Below are positions 52,341 to 61,333 of a stretch of DNA of 64,000 bases, piece after piece. Under the pieces are notes generated by a model that was given only the letters and a program-made list of their open reading frames with translations, was not told where the DNA came from and made no database searches. A program made the position numbers and the translations under genes. This DNA is from JAOPZW01 sp963788935 (GTDB taxonomy: Bacteria; Actinomycetota; Thermoleophilia; Solirubrobacterales; Solirubrobacteraceae): contig CAWBIM010000003.1 of assembly GCA_963788935.1 (NCBI GenBank), forward strand, positions 186,001 to 250,000, written 5' to 3'. Within the stretch, counting starts at the first letter, position 1, and each line of letters starts with the position of its first letter.

Positions 52341-54316
52341 TGTTCGCCTCGGTGCTGGTCGCCAACCGCGGCGAGATCGCGCTGCGGGTCCTGCGCGCGG
52401 CGCGGGCGCTCGGGCTCGGGACGGTCGCCGTCTACTCCGATGCCGACCGCGGCGCGCCGCACGTCCGCGCGGCCGACACGGCGCTGCGCCTCGGCCCCGC
52501 GCCGGCGGCCGAGTCGTACCTGGCGATCGAGGCGGTGCTCGACGCGGCGCGGCGGGCGGGGGCCGAGGCGATCCACCCCGGCTACGGCTTCCTGTCGGAG
52601 AACGCGGCCTTCGCCCGCGCGTGCGCGGAGGCGGGGTTGACCTTCGTCGGGCCGCCGGCCGACGTCATCGAGCGCATGGGGCGCAAGGACGAGGCCCGCC
52701 GGATCGCCGTCGCCGCGGGCGTGCCGGTGGTCCCCGCCGTCGAGGACACCGGCGACGACGACACGCTCGCCGCGCGGGCGGCCGACGAGGTCGGCTTCCC
52801 GCTCATGGTCAAGGCCGCGGCGGGCGGCGGCGGCAAGGGGATGCGGACCGTGCGCACCGCGGACGACCTGCCCGCCGCGATCGCCGCCGCGCGGCGCGAG
52901 GCCCGGGCGGCGTTCGGCGACGCGACGCTGCTCGTCGAGCGGCTCGTCGAGGGCGCCCGCCACGTCGAGGTCCAGGTGCTCGCCGACGCCCACGGCGGCG
53001 TCGTCCACCTGCGCGAGCGCGACTGCTCCACCCAGCGCCGCCACCAGAAGGTCCTCGAGGAGGCGCCCGCGCCGACGATCTCCGCCGCCGTCCGCGAGAC
53101 GCTGCTCGGCTCGGCGGTGCGCCTCGCCCGCGAGGTCGGCTACGTCAACGCCGGCACGGTCGAGTTCATGGTCGCCGGCGAGGAGGCCTACCTGCTCGAG
53201 ATGAACACCCGCCTGCAGGTCGAGCACCCGGTCACCGAGCTCGTCTGCGGCCTCGACCTCGTCGCCCTGCAGCTGCGCGTCGCCCAGGGCGAGCCGCTGC
53301 CGTTCACGCAGGACGACGTGACCGCCGCCGGTCACGCGATCGAGGCCCGCGTCTACGCCGAGGACCCGGCCAACGGCTTCCTCCCCCAGGCCGGGCGCGC
53401 GACCTTCGTGCGCTGGTCGCCCCGCGCCCGCGTCGACGCCGCGCTCGAGTCCGGCCAGGAGGTCGGCACGGCCTACGACCCGATGCTCGGCAAGGTCATC
53501 GCCCACGGCGCCACGCGCGAGGCGGCGCGGCGGGCGCTCGTGGCCGCGCTCGACGACACGGCGATCTTCGGCGTGACGACGAACCTCGGCTTCGTCCGCG
53601 ACCTCGTCGCCTCCGACGCGTTCCGCGACGCGGCGATCGACACCGGCTGGCTCGACCGCACGCCGGACGCGGCCGGCCCCGACCCCGAGGACGGCGATCT
53701 CGCCCGCGCCGCGGCCGCCTGGGCCGCCGCGGCCGCCCCCGCGGACGGCGGGCCGGGCGATCCGTTCGCCGTCGGGGACGGCTGGCGCGTGAGCGGGCCG
53801 GCGGCGCCGGTCGCGGTCGACCTCGAGGGCCCCGGCGGACGGGTCGTGGTCCGCGTCGACCGCGCGGCCGGCACCCTGGACGACGGCGATCGGCCCCGCG
53901 CCGTCCGCGAAATCGGCGCGGACGACGAGTCTCACCTTCAACTCGAGATCGACGGTATGCGTCACGACTTCTTCGTCGAGCGCGCCGCCCACGCGATCAC
54001 GGTCGGCCATCGCGGACGGGCGCACGTCTTCCGCCGGCCCGAGCAGTTCCTGCACGACGCCACCGCCGCCGCCACCGACGGCGCGGTCGCGGCCCCGATG
54101 CCGGGCACGATCCTGGCCGTCCCCGGCGCGGTCGGCGCCGCCGTCGCGGCCGGGGAAACCGTCGTCGTCCTCGAGGCGATGAAGATGGAGATCGCGCTCT
54201 CCGCCCCGTTCGACGGGACGGTCGCCGAGCTCGACGCCGCCGAGGGCCAGCAGGTCCCGCTCGGGCGCACGCTGTTCCGCGTCGTGGCCGCCGACGACGC
54301 GCAGGCCGGCGAGTAG
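52340..54316 (+). CDS. Biotin carboxylase/carrier alpha subunit (methylcrotonyl-CoA carboxylase type)
   Basis: A 658-aa protein with biotin-carboxylase ATP-grasp domain (VANRGEIALRVLRAAR; KAAAGGGGKGMR; RDCSTQRRHQKVLEEAP; EMNTRLQVEHPVTE) and a C-terminal biotinyl domain with the EAMKME attachment site near residue 612. With the preceding beta subunit it forms the carboxylase of leucine catabolism. ATG 52340 overlaps the upstream stop. Confidence 0.92.
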   Translation: MFASVLVANRGEIALRVLRAARALGLGTVAVYSDADRGAPHVRAADTALRLGPAPAAESYLAIEAVLDAARRAGAEAIHPGYGFLSENAAFARACAEAGLTFVGPPADVIERMGRKDEARRIAVAAGVPVVPAVEDTGDDDTLAARAADEVGFPLMVKAAAGGGGKGMRTVRTADDLPAAIAAARREARAAFGDATLLVERLVEGARHVEVQVLADAHGGVVHLRERDCSTQRRHQKVLEEAPAPTISAAVRETLLGSAVRLAREVGYVNAGTVEFMVAGEEAYLLEMNTRLQVEHPVTELVCGLDLVALQLRVAQGEPLPFTQDDVTAAGHAIEARVYAEDPANGFLPQAGRATFVRWSPRARVDAALESGQEVGTAYDPMLGKVIAHGATREAARRALVAALDDTAIFGVTTNLGFVRDLVASDAFRDAAIDTGWLDRTPDAAGPDPEDGDLARAAAAWAAAAAPADGGPGDPFAVGDGWRVSGPAAPVAVDLEGPGGRVVVRVDRAAGTLDDGDRPRAVREIGADDESHLQLEIDGMRHDFFVERAAHAITVGHRGRAHVFRRPEQFLHDATAAATDGAVAAPMPGTILAVPGAVGAAVAAGETVVVLEAMKMEIALSAPFDGTVAELDAAEGQQVPLGRTLFRVVAADDAQAGE

Positions 54317-54383
54317 CGCCCCGAGGTCGATACGCCCGGCCCCGCTGAGGGTAACCGGGCTGACAACGCGACTGGGAGGTCCC

Positions 54384-55718
54384 ATGGTGGTGCAACGAAC
54401 GCGCCTGGCGGCGGCCGTGGTCGTCGCCGCACTCGTGCCGGTCATCGCGGCCGGCTGCGGCGGGAGCGACGACGGCGGCGGTGGCAGCGGCGGCGCGAGC
54501 AGCGCGAGCAGCGGGCAGAGCGCCGCGACGAAGAACGCGAAGGCCATCGACCTGAACTCGATGAACGGCGCGAAGGGCCGCGTCACATACTGCACGGGCA
54601 AGGACACGACGGGCGAGACGAAGGAGTGGTCCAAGCGCTTCAACGCGAAGCACAAGGCGCAGGGCCTCTCGGTGCAGATCCTCGAGTTCCCGGCGTCGGC
54701 CGACGCCCAGCGCCAGCAGTTCGTCCAGCGCCAGGAGGCCAAGGCGGGCGACTGCGACGTCTTCCGCTCCGACGTGATCTGGACCGCGGAGTTCGCCTCC
54801 CAGGGCTGGCTCTACGACCTCTCGCCGTACGTCGACCGCATCAAGGACCGGCTGCTCGCGTCCTCGCTCGAGACCGCGACGTACGAGGGCAAGACGTGGG
54901 GCGTGCCGTCCTACACGAACGCGGCGCTGCTCTTCTACCGCAAGGACAAGGTCGCCCAGGCGCCGGCCACCTGGCAGGACGTCTACAAGCAGGCCGCGAG
55001 CAACGGCGGCATCGTCTTCCAGGGCGCGGCCTACGAGGGCCTGACCTGCGACTGGCTCGAGCTCGCGTTCGCGGCGGGCGGCTCCGTGCTGTCCACCGAC
55101 GGCCAGAAGGCGACGATCGACTCGCCCCAGAACGTGGCCGCGACGAAGCTCATGGCCGACGCCGTCAAGGACGGGGCCGCGCCGAAGGCCGTCTCGACCT
55201 ACATGGAGCCGGAGTCGCTGTCGGCGTGGCAGACGGGCAAGCACGCGTTCATGCGCAACTGGCCCTACGCCTACGGCATCAGCGAGGACACGGCGAAGCT
55301 CAAGGGCAAGTTCGCGGTCGCGCCGCTGCCCTCCTACGCCGGCGCCGGCAAGGCGAGCATCCTCGGCGGCGGCAACAGCGTCATCTCGACGTTCTCGAAG
55401 AACCCCGGCGGCGCGCTCGCCGTCGTCGACTTCCTCGCCTCGCAGGACTGGCAGACGACGCTGACGGCCGAGTTCTCGCAGATGTCGCCGTTCAAGGCGA
55501 CGTACGACCAGCCGTCGGTGAAGAAGGCGATCCCGTTCGCGACCGAGATCCGCCAGGCGATCGAGCAGGCGCGGGCGCGACCGGTGTCGCCGGTCTATCC
55601 GCAGATCTCGCAGGCGATCTACCGCAACGTCAACGATGCCCTCGCCGGGCGCACGTCGCCGGCGGAGGCCATGAAGCGCGCGCAGGCCGACATCGAGCGG
55701 GCGCTCGCGACGTTCTGA
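54384..55718 (+). CDS. Sugar-type ABC solute-binding lipoprotein (family 1)
   Basis: A 444-aa exported lipoprotein: signal peptide, lipobox-like IAAGCGG (Cys near 24), Gly/Ser linker, then a family-1 solute-binding domain (KEWSKRFNAKH; DVFRSDVIWTAEFASQGWL; YTNAALLFYRKDKV; GGGNSVISTFSKNPGGAL). Trehalose/maltose-like binding proteins share this pattern. GGGAGG precedes ATG 54384. No permease or ATPase gene is adjacent, so it is an orphan or works with a distant transporter. Confidence 0.9.
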   Translation: MVVQRTRLAAAVVVAALVPVIAAGCGGSDDGGGGSGGASSASSGQSAATKNAKAIDLNSMNGAKGRVTYCTGKDTTGETKEWSKRFNAKHKAQGLSVQILEFPASADAQRQQFVQRQEAKAGDCDVFRSDVIWTAEFASQGWLYDLSPYVDRIKDRLLASSLETATYEGKTWGVPSYTNAALLFYRKDKVAQAPATWQDVYKQAASNGGIVFQGAAYEGLTCDWLELAFAAGGSVLSTDGQKATIDSPQNVAATKLMADAVKDGAAPKAVSTYMEPESLSAWQTGKHAFMRNWPYAYGISEDTAKLKGKFAVAPLPSYAGAGKASILGGGNSVISTFSKNPGGALAVVDFLASQDWQTTLTAEFSQMSPFKATYDQPSVKKAIPFATEIRQAIEQARARPVSPVYPQISQAIYRNVNDALAGRTSPAEAMKRAQADIERALATF

Positions 55719-55739
55719 GGGTCTGAACCGTGCCCGCGC

Positions 55740-55768
55740 GGCGCCGCCCGGCCGGTCCGGGCGGCGCC
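55740..55768. terminator. Perfect 12-bp hairpin between binding protein and thiolase
   Basis: GGCGCCGCCCGG and its complement enclose the loop CCGGT between two convergent genes; no T-tract. Confidence 0.8.
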
Positions 55769-55785
55769 GGCGCGCGACGGTGACG

Positions 55786-56955
55786 TCAGACGCGCTGGAC
55801 GAGGGTGGCGGTGCCGAGCCCGCCGCCGCAGCACATCGTCACGAGGCCGAGCTCCCAGTCCTCGTCCTCGAGCTCGTGCAGGAGCGTCGTGAGAAGGCGG
55901 GCGCCGGTGGAGCCGAGCGGGTGCCCGAGCGCCATCGCGCCGCCGCGCGGGTTCACGCGGTCCATGTCCGGCTTGTGCTCGCGCGCCCACGCGGCGACGA
56001 CCGGGGCGAACGCCTCGTTGATCTCGACGACGTCGATGTCGTTGATGCTCATGGCGTTGCGGTCGAGGATCTTCTGCGTCGCCGGGATCGGGCCGGTGAG
56101 CATCGTCACCGGGTCCACCCCGACCGTCGTCTGGTCGACGATCCGCGCGCGCGGCGTCAGGCCGAGCTGGTCGGCCTTCTCGCGCGACATGAGCAGGACG
56201 GCGGCGGCGCCGTCGGAGATCTGCGACGAGTTGCCCGCCGTGATCCGCCCGTCCTCCTTGAAGACCGGCTTGAGGCCGGCGAGCGCCTCGAGCGACGTCT
56301 CGGGCCGGATGCCCTGGTCGGCGACGTGGGTCGAGCCGTTGACCTCGAACGGGACGGTCTCGCGCTCGAAGCGGCCCTCCTCGGTCGCCTTCGCCGCGAG
56401 CTGGTGCGAGCGCAGCGCGAGCTCGTCGAGCTCCGAGCGCGGGATCTCCCACTGGTCGGCGATCATCTCCGCGCCGAGGCCCTGGCCGACGAGGTTGTGC
56501 TTCTCCATGAGCTTCGGCGTGAACGCGCTGCCGAACTCCTCCTGGGTCTTCATGCCCGCCGCGAACGGGATGTGGCCCATGTGCTCGACGCCCGAGCCGA
56601 TGACGACGTCGTGGACGCCGGCGGCGATCAGCGCGGCGCCGAAGTTCACGGCCTGCTGGGCCGAGCCGCACTGGCGGTCGACGGTCGACGCGGCCGCCTC
56701 GATCGGCAGGCCCTCCTGCAGCCAGGCGTTGCGCGCGACGTTGAAGCCCTGCTCGCCGAACTGCTGCACGCAGCCCGCGATGACGTCCTCGACCTCGCTC
56801 GCGTCGACGCCCGCGCGGTCGAGCACCTCGGTGTAGCAGCGCCCGAGCAGGTCGTTCGGGTGGACGTCCTTGTAGTAGCCCTTCTCGGGGTGCCCGCGCC
56901 CGATCGGCGTGCGCACCGCCTCGACGATGACGACCTCGCGGCCCTGTTGGCTCAT
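55786..56955 (-). CDS. Acetyl-CoA acyltransferase (thiolase)
   Basis: A 389-aa thiolase: acylated Cys in DRQCGSAQQA, the INEAFAP loop, NPRGGAMALGHPLGSTGAR with the catalytic His, and the second Cys in MCCGGGLG. It cleaves 3-ketoacyl-CoA or condenses acetyl-CoA. The set resembles FadA/ACAT of beta-oxidation and fits the many acyl-CoA dehydrogenases in this window. ATG 56955 is canonical (MSQQGREVVIVEAVRTPIGR). Confidence 0.93.
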   Translation of the reverse strand: MSQQGREVVIVEAVRTPIGRGHPEKGYYKDVHPNDLLGRCYTEVLDRAGVDASEVEDVIAGCVQQFGEQGFNVARNAWLQEGLPIEAAASTVDRQCGSAQQAVNFGAALIAAGVHDVVIGSGVEHMGHIPFAAGMKTQEEFGSAFTPKLMEKHNLVGQGLGAEMIADQWEIPRSELDELALRSHQLAAKATEEGRFERETVPFEVNGSTHVADQGIRPETSLEALAGLKPVFKEDGRITAGNSSQISDGAAAVLLMSREKADQLGLTPRARIVDQTTVGVDPVTMLTGPIPATQKILDRNAMSINDIDVVEINEAFAPVVAAWAREHKPDMDRVNPRGGAMALGHPLGSTGARLLTTLLHELEDEDWELGLVTMCCGGGLGTATLVQRV

Positions 56956-57072
56956 GGGCTGGCTTGCCTCCGTCTCGCTGTCCTGGGTGACCGGCTCACC
57001 GCATCCTACCGGCCGTTGACTGGCCGATCAGCCAGGGCCGGAGCGGGCGGATCGGCAGAATGTCGCGCCTCC

Positions 57073-57690
57073 ATGCGCGTGCTGCGGATCCCCTTCTCCA
57101 CGAACGTCGAGCGCGTCGCGCTCGCCCTCGCCCACAAGGGCGTGGCGGTCGAGTGGGTCGAGGTCGACCCGGCCGACCGCTCGCCCGTCCGCGAGCTGTC
57201 GGGCCAGGATCTCGTGCCCGTCCTGCAGACCGACCAGAACGAGGTCATCGCCGACTCGATGCGGATCGTCGCGTGGCTCGAGGCCCGCCGCCCCGACCCG
57301 CCGCTGTGGCCCGCGGACCCCGCGCGGCGCGCCGAGGTCGACGTCTTCGTCGAGTGGTTCAACCGCGTGTGGAAGGGCCCGCCGAACGCGATCGAGGCCG
57401 AGCTGCGCCGGCCGGCCCCCGACGAGGCGAGGATCGCCGCCTGGGGCGATGAGATGCGGGGGTGGCTGCACTGGTTCGAGGGCCTGCTCGAGGGCCGCGA
57501 CCACCTCATGGGCGACACGTTCGGCGCCGCCGACGTCGCCGCCTTCCCGTTCCTCAAGTACGGCCTCTTCAGCGATCCGGACGACGACGAGCTCTTCCAT
57601 CGGGTCCTCGTCGACCACCTCCCGATCGCGGGCGCGTTCCCCCACGTGGAGGCCTGGATCCGAAGGGTCGACGAGCGCCCAAGAGCGTGA
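57073..57690 (+). CDS. Glutathione S-transferase-like protein
   Basis: A 205-aa GST-fold protein: N-terminal thioredoxin-like domain (LRIPFSTNVERVALALAHKG; LVPVLQTD; IADSMRIVAWLEAR) and helical C-terminal domain (MGDTFGAADVAAFPFLKY). Active-site Ser/Thr in the PFSTN loop suggests a thiol-transfer or isomerase role; most actinobacteria lack glutathione, so the natural cofactor is unclear. Confidence 0.88.
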   Translation: MRVLRIPFSTNVERVALALAHKGVAVEWVEVDPADRSPVRELSGQDLVPVLQTDQNEVIADSMRIVAWLEARRPDPPLWPADPARRAEVDVFVEWFNRVWKGPPNAIEAELRRPAPDEARIAAWGDEMRGWLHWFEGLLEGRDHLMGDTFGAADVAAFPFLKYGLFSDPDDDELFHRVLVDHLPIAGAFPHVEAWIRRVDERPRA

Positions 57691-58100
57691 GAACGCCAAG
57701 GACACTGCGCAAGATGACCAAACTTTTATGGGCGCTTGAGGTAACGGATCGACAATCTGCCCTGCGAACGTACCTCGCAAGTGCACCTCCTCCCAGAAGC
57801 AGACGACCGGCCCGCCGCGAGCGGGCCGATCGTTTTAAGCCTGCGGGCCGACTCGAGAGCCGGCCCGCGGCACACACACGGATGAGGGGGAACGGGACAG
57901 CCGGCCCGCCTGCCGCGGACCGGCCATCCGCCTGATGGTGGACCACCCCGATCCACCGCACTCGGTACCCCCGCAGCGTCCCACCGCCTGCGGGTGACGC
58001 CTCCGCCCCACGAAGACGTCTGACGGGCCTCAACGCCGGGCGCGCCGGATCCTTGCGGCGTCTCTCCGTGCGTCGCGATTCTTGGCGCGTATGCGCTCGT
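57691..58100. other. 410-bp region with terminator and paired inverted repeats
   Basis: An A/T-richer patch (57715-57760) follows the GST stop, then a T-tailed terminator (57808-57836). The same 8-mer pair CGGCCCGC/GCGGGCCG recurs in opposite order at 57843-57868, so alternative pairings are possible. A small RNA or 3' UTR element could lie here. Nothing coding is convincing. Confidence 0.5.
57808..57836 (+). terminator. Intrinsic terminator with T-tract
   Basis: CGGCCCGC (57808-57815) and GCGGGCCG (57821-57828) around the loop CGCGA, followed by ATCGTTTT. It is the only hairpin in the window with a clear T-run and lies 118 bp after the GST stop. Confidence 0.8.
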
Positions 58101-59414
58101 CTAGTCGGCCGGTCGCGACTGCTGGGACACCGCGCGGCGCTCGCGGATCCGCACGGCCTCGATGCGGTTCTCGCGCACGGACTCGACCCGGATCGAGTAG
58201 CCGTTGGCCGTGATCGTGTCGCCGCGCTTGGGCAATCTGCCCAGCTCCGCGAAGACGAAGCCGCCGACCGAGTTGTAGGCGTCGGTGTCGACCGGCAGCT
58301 CGAGCCCGTAGTCGAGCAGGTCGGTCACCGCGACGTGCCCGCGCACGAACCAGTCGCCGTTCGCCAGCCGCCGGACCTCGCCGCCCGCCGGGTCGGTCTC
58401 GTCGGCGATCTCGCCCACGACCTCCTCGACGATGTCCTCGACCGTCACGATCCCCGCGACGCGGCCGTACTCGTCGATCACGACGGCCATCGAGGAGCGC
58501 TGGCGCTGGAGGTCGGCGAGCAGGTCGTCGAGCGGCTTGGTCTCGGGCACGATCGGGGCGTCGCGGACGAGCGGCTCGATCTCCGCGTTCGGCCCCTCGG
58601 CCATGAGCTGGCGGGCGAGCGTGTTCGAGTGGACGATCCCGCGCACGCGGTCCTGGTTCTCGTCCTCGGTCACGAGCAGGCGCGTGTGGCCCGAGGAGAT
58701 GCAGCGCCGCAGCGCCGTCTCGACGTCCTCGGAGGTGTCGACCGTCACGACGGCCGGGATCGGCGTCATGACCTGGCGCGCCTCCTGCTCGTGGAGGTGG
58801 AAGACGCCGCTCAGCATCCCGGCCTCACCCGGGTCGAGCGTGCCCGAGGTGGCGATGAGGGCCTTGAGCTCCTCGGGGGTCGAGCCCTCCTGCGCGACCC
58901 GGTCGGGGTCGACGCCGATCCAGCGCAGGATCCGGTTGCTGACCCCGGAGAGCAGGAAGATGAACGGCGCGAACAGCCGGCGGAAGAAGCGCAGCGGGGC
59001 GGACACGCGGCGGGCGACGCCCTCGGCCCGGTCGATGGCGTACAGCTTCGGGACGATCTCGCCGGCGACGATGTGGGCGCTCGTGATGATGAGGTAGGCG
59101 ATCACCACGGAGATCGCGACCGCGAGCCCGTGGCCGATCGCGTTGCCGAACAGCGGCTCGAGGGCCTCGGCCAGAACCGGCTCGCCGACCGCGCCGATGC
59201 CGATCGAGGTCATCGTGATCCCGACCTGGACGGTCGAGATGTAGTCGCCGATCTCGTCGACCTCCTGGATCGCGAGCGCGGCGCCCCGGAGGCCGTCGTC
59301 GCGCATCGTCTCCAGCCGCGAGCGGCGCGAGCGCACCAGCGCGTACTCGCCCATGACGAAGAAGCCGTTGAGCGCGATGAGCAGCGCCGTCAAGACGAGC
59401 AGCAGCGCGGTCAT
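58101..59414 (-). CDS. CNNM/CorC-type membrane protein with CBS pair (hemolysin-family)
   Basis: A 437-aa protein with an N-terminal DUF21/CNNM membrane domain (about four TM segments; LNGFFVMGEYALVRSRRSRL; GEIVPKLYAI), a CBS-domain pair (RQVMTPIPAVVTVDTS; MAVVIDEYGRVAGIVTVEDIVEEVVGEI, split here) and a C-terminal CorC_HlyC domain. Members are linked to Mg2+ or Co2+ efflux. No evidence of haemolysis despite the family name. Confidence 0.92.
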   Translation of the reverse strand: MTALLLVLTALLIALNGFFVMGEYALVRSRRSRLETMRDDGLRGAALAIQEVDEIGDYISTVQVGITMTSIGIGAVGEPVLAEALEPLFGNAIGHGLAVAISVVIAYLIITSAHIVAGEIVPKLYAIDRAEGVARRVSAPLRFFRRLFAPFIFLLSGVSNRILRWIGVDPDRVAQEGSTPEELKALIATSGTLDPGEAGMLSGVFHLHEQEARQVMTPIPAVVTVDTSEDVETALRRCISSGHTRLLVTEDENQDRVRGIVHSNTLARQLMAEGPNAEIEPLVRDAPIVPETKPLDDLLADLQRQRSSMAVVIDEYGRVAGIVTVEDIVEEVVGEIADETDPAGGEVRRLANGDWFVRGHVAVTDLLDYGLELPVDTDAYNSVGGFVFAELGRLPKRGDTITANGYSIRVESVRENRIEAVRIRERRAVSQQSRPAD

Positions 59415-59510
59415 CGCGGCGCGGCGTGTGAGCCGCTACTTCGAGGAAGATCGTCTGGCACGGGCCGAGGTCGCTGAGGCTACCAGCCGTGGCCTACCCT
59501 CCTTCCCTCC

Positions 59511-60401
59511 ATGCGCATCGTCAGCCTCGTGCCCCACGCCACCGAGCTGCTGTTCGCGCTCGGCCTCGGCGACGACGTCGTCGCCGTCACGCACGAGTGC
59601 GACTACCCGCTGGAGGTCCTCGGGCTCCCGCACGTGACCCGCGACGTCCTCCCCGCCGGGCTCGCCGCGGGCGAGATCGACGCGGCCGTCCGGGCGCGGA
59701 CCCAGGAGGGCAAGGCGATCTACGAGCTCGACGAGTGGCGCCTGGCCGACCTCGAGCCCGACCTCATCGTCACGCAGGCGCTGTGCGCCGTCTGCGCGGT
59801 CTCCTACGACGACGTCGTGAAGATCGCGGAGGAGCTCGACCCGGTCCCGCAGGTGATCTCGCTGGACCCGAAGACCCTCGGCGAGGCGATGGGCGACATC
59901 CGCACCATCGCCCAGGCGACCGGCGCCCGCGACGCCGCGCTCGACCTCGTCACGCGCCAGCGCGCGCGGATCGACGCCGTGCGCCGGGCGGTCAAGGGCG
60001 CCGAGCCGGTGTCCGTCGCCGCGATCGAGTGGCTCGACCCGGTGTTCATCGCCGGGCACTGGACGCCGCAGATCATCGACCTGGCGGGCGGCGCCGACGT
60101 GCTCGGCTTCGCCGGCGAGCACTCCGAACAGGCCACGTGGGAGATCGTCGCGGCCGCGCGCCCCGACGTCGTCGTCGTGATGCCGTGCGGCTACGACGCC
60201 GAGCGCTCACGCGAGGAGGCGCTGGCCTACGCCGACCAGCTGCGCGCGGTCGGGGCCAAGCGGGTCGTCGCGGTCGACGCGGCGGCGTACTTCTCGCGCC
60301 CCGGCCCGCGACTGGTCGACGGCCTCGAGGTGATGGCGCACGTGCTGCACCCGGACCTCGTGACGGAGGCGCCGGGGGCGGTGTACGACATCGAGCTGTA
60401 G
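59511..60401 (+). CDS. BtuF-like cobalamin/periplasmic-binding-type protein without signal peptide
   Basis: A 296-aa helical-backbone binding protein of the BtuF/TroA class: VSLVPHATELLFALGLGDDV, VTHECDYP, IVTQALCAVCAVSYDDV and DPKTLGEAM. It begins directly with MRIVSLVPHA, with no signal peptide or lipobox, so it is probably cytoplasmic, like a group of actinobacterial cobalamin-binding proteins. No transporter genes are adjacent. Confidence 0.82.
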   Translation: MRIVSLVPHATELLFALGLGDDVVAVTHECDYPLEVLGLPHVTRDVLPAGLAAGEIDAAVRARTQEGKAIYELDEWRLADLEPDLIVTQALCAVCAVSYDDVVKIAEELDPVPQVISLDPKTLGEAMGDIRTIAQATGARDAALDLVTRQRARIDAVRRAVKGAEPVSVAAIEWLDPVFIAGHWTPQIIDLAGGADVLGFAGEHSEQATWEIVAAARPDVVVVMPCGYDAERSREEALAYADQLRAVGAKRVVAVDAAAYFSRPGPRLVDGLEVMAHVLHPDLVTEAPGAVYDIEL

Positions 60402-60415
60402 GGCGGTTCGGCCCC

Positions 60416-61255
60416 TCAGCCCAAGCCGTTGCCGCCGGCCGCGGCGATCGCGCCGACGACGGCGAACAGCGACAGCACGGCGCACGCGATGTAGCCGAGG
60501 GCCCGGCTGCGGTGGCGGTCGGCGTAGCCGAGGGCCATGCCGGCCAGCGCGCCGCCGATCAGGCCGCCGATGTGGCCGCCGATCGAGATCCCCGACAGCA
60601 GGAACGACAACCCGAGGTTGAAGATGATCAACATCCCGATGTCCGTCTTGAACGGGTTGATGCCCCTCGCGCGCAGCTCGACCGCGGCCGCGCCCATCAG
60701 GCCGAAGACGGCGCCCGAGGCGCCGACGGTGTGGGCGTCAGGCGTGAGGACGAGCGCCCCGAACGAGCCCCAGAGCAGCGCCGTGAAGTACAGCGCGGCG
60801 AACCGGCGGGAGCCGAGTGCCGGCTCGAGCATCTGCCCGAGGATCCAGAGCAGGTACATGTTGAACCCGACGTGCAGAAGGTTCACGTGGAGGAACGCGC
60901 CCGTGACCAGCCGGTAGTACTGGTTGAGCACGTCGATGCCGGGGCCCCACAGCGCGAACTCGTTGATCAGGCGGCTGTTGGACGAGCCCGCGAACCCGAT
61001 CGAGCCGCTCGCGAGGAACGCGACGACGCAGACGATGATGATCCCCACGGTCACCCGCGGCTCGGAGCTCATCGTCCGCATGTTGTGGACCTTCGTGCGC
61101 TGCCTCGCGCACTCCGGGCACCGCATCCCGACGGGCGTCGGGGTCATGCAGTCGGGGCAGATCGGCCGCCCGCACGACGAGCACGAGACGCCCGTCACGC
61201 GGTTGGGGTGGCGGTAGCAGGTCTGTGTGGCGGTCCCGGCCGCGGAGGCGTCCAT
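60416..61255 (-). CDS. Rhomboid-family membrane protease with N-terminal zinc finger
   Basis: A 279-aa protein: N-terminal B-box-type zinc finger (CYRHPN, CSSC, CPDC, CPEC) followed by a six-TM rhomboid domain. The catalytic Ser is in GASGAVFG and the partner His in ISIGGHIGGLIGG; HVNLLHVGFNMYLLWILG is the family L1/TM2 motif. It should cleave membrane proteins within the bilayer. The same fusion is common in actinobacteria. Confidence 0.92.
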   Translation of the reverse strand: MDASAAGTATQTCYRHPNRVTGVSCSSCGRPICPDCMTPTPVGMRCPECARQRTKVHNMRTMSSEPRVTVGIIIVCVVAFLASGSIGFAGSSNSRLINEFALWGPGIDVLNQYYRLVTGAFLHVNLLHVGFNMYLLWILGQMLEPALGSRRFAALYFTALLWGSFGALVLTPDAHTVGASGAVFGLMGAAAVELRARGINPFKTDIGMLIIFNLGLSFLLSGISIGGHIGGLIGGALAGMALGYADRHRSRALGYIACAVLSLFAVVGAIAAAGGNGLG

Positions 61256-61333
61256 CTCCGGACTAACGGTACAACGCGGCGCGCCCGCGATCGCCGCCTG
61301 CGCGCCGGATCGTGGCCGGGCCGAGCCCGGGGC

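Noticed and set aside
57569..58033. Minus-strand open frame of about 154 codons covering the intergenic region and part of the GST gene
   Set aside because: No family resemblance, runs antisense to GST and through a terminator hairpin.
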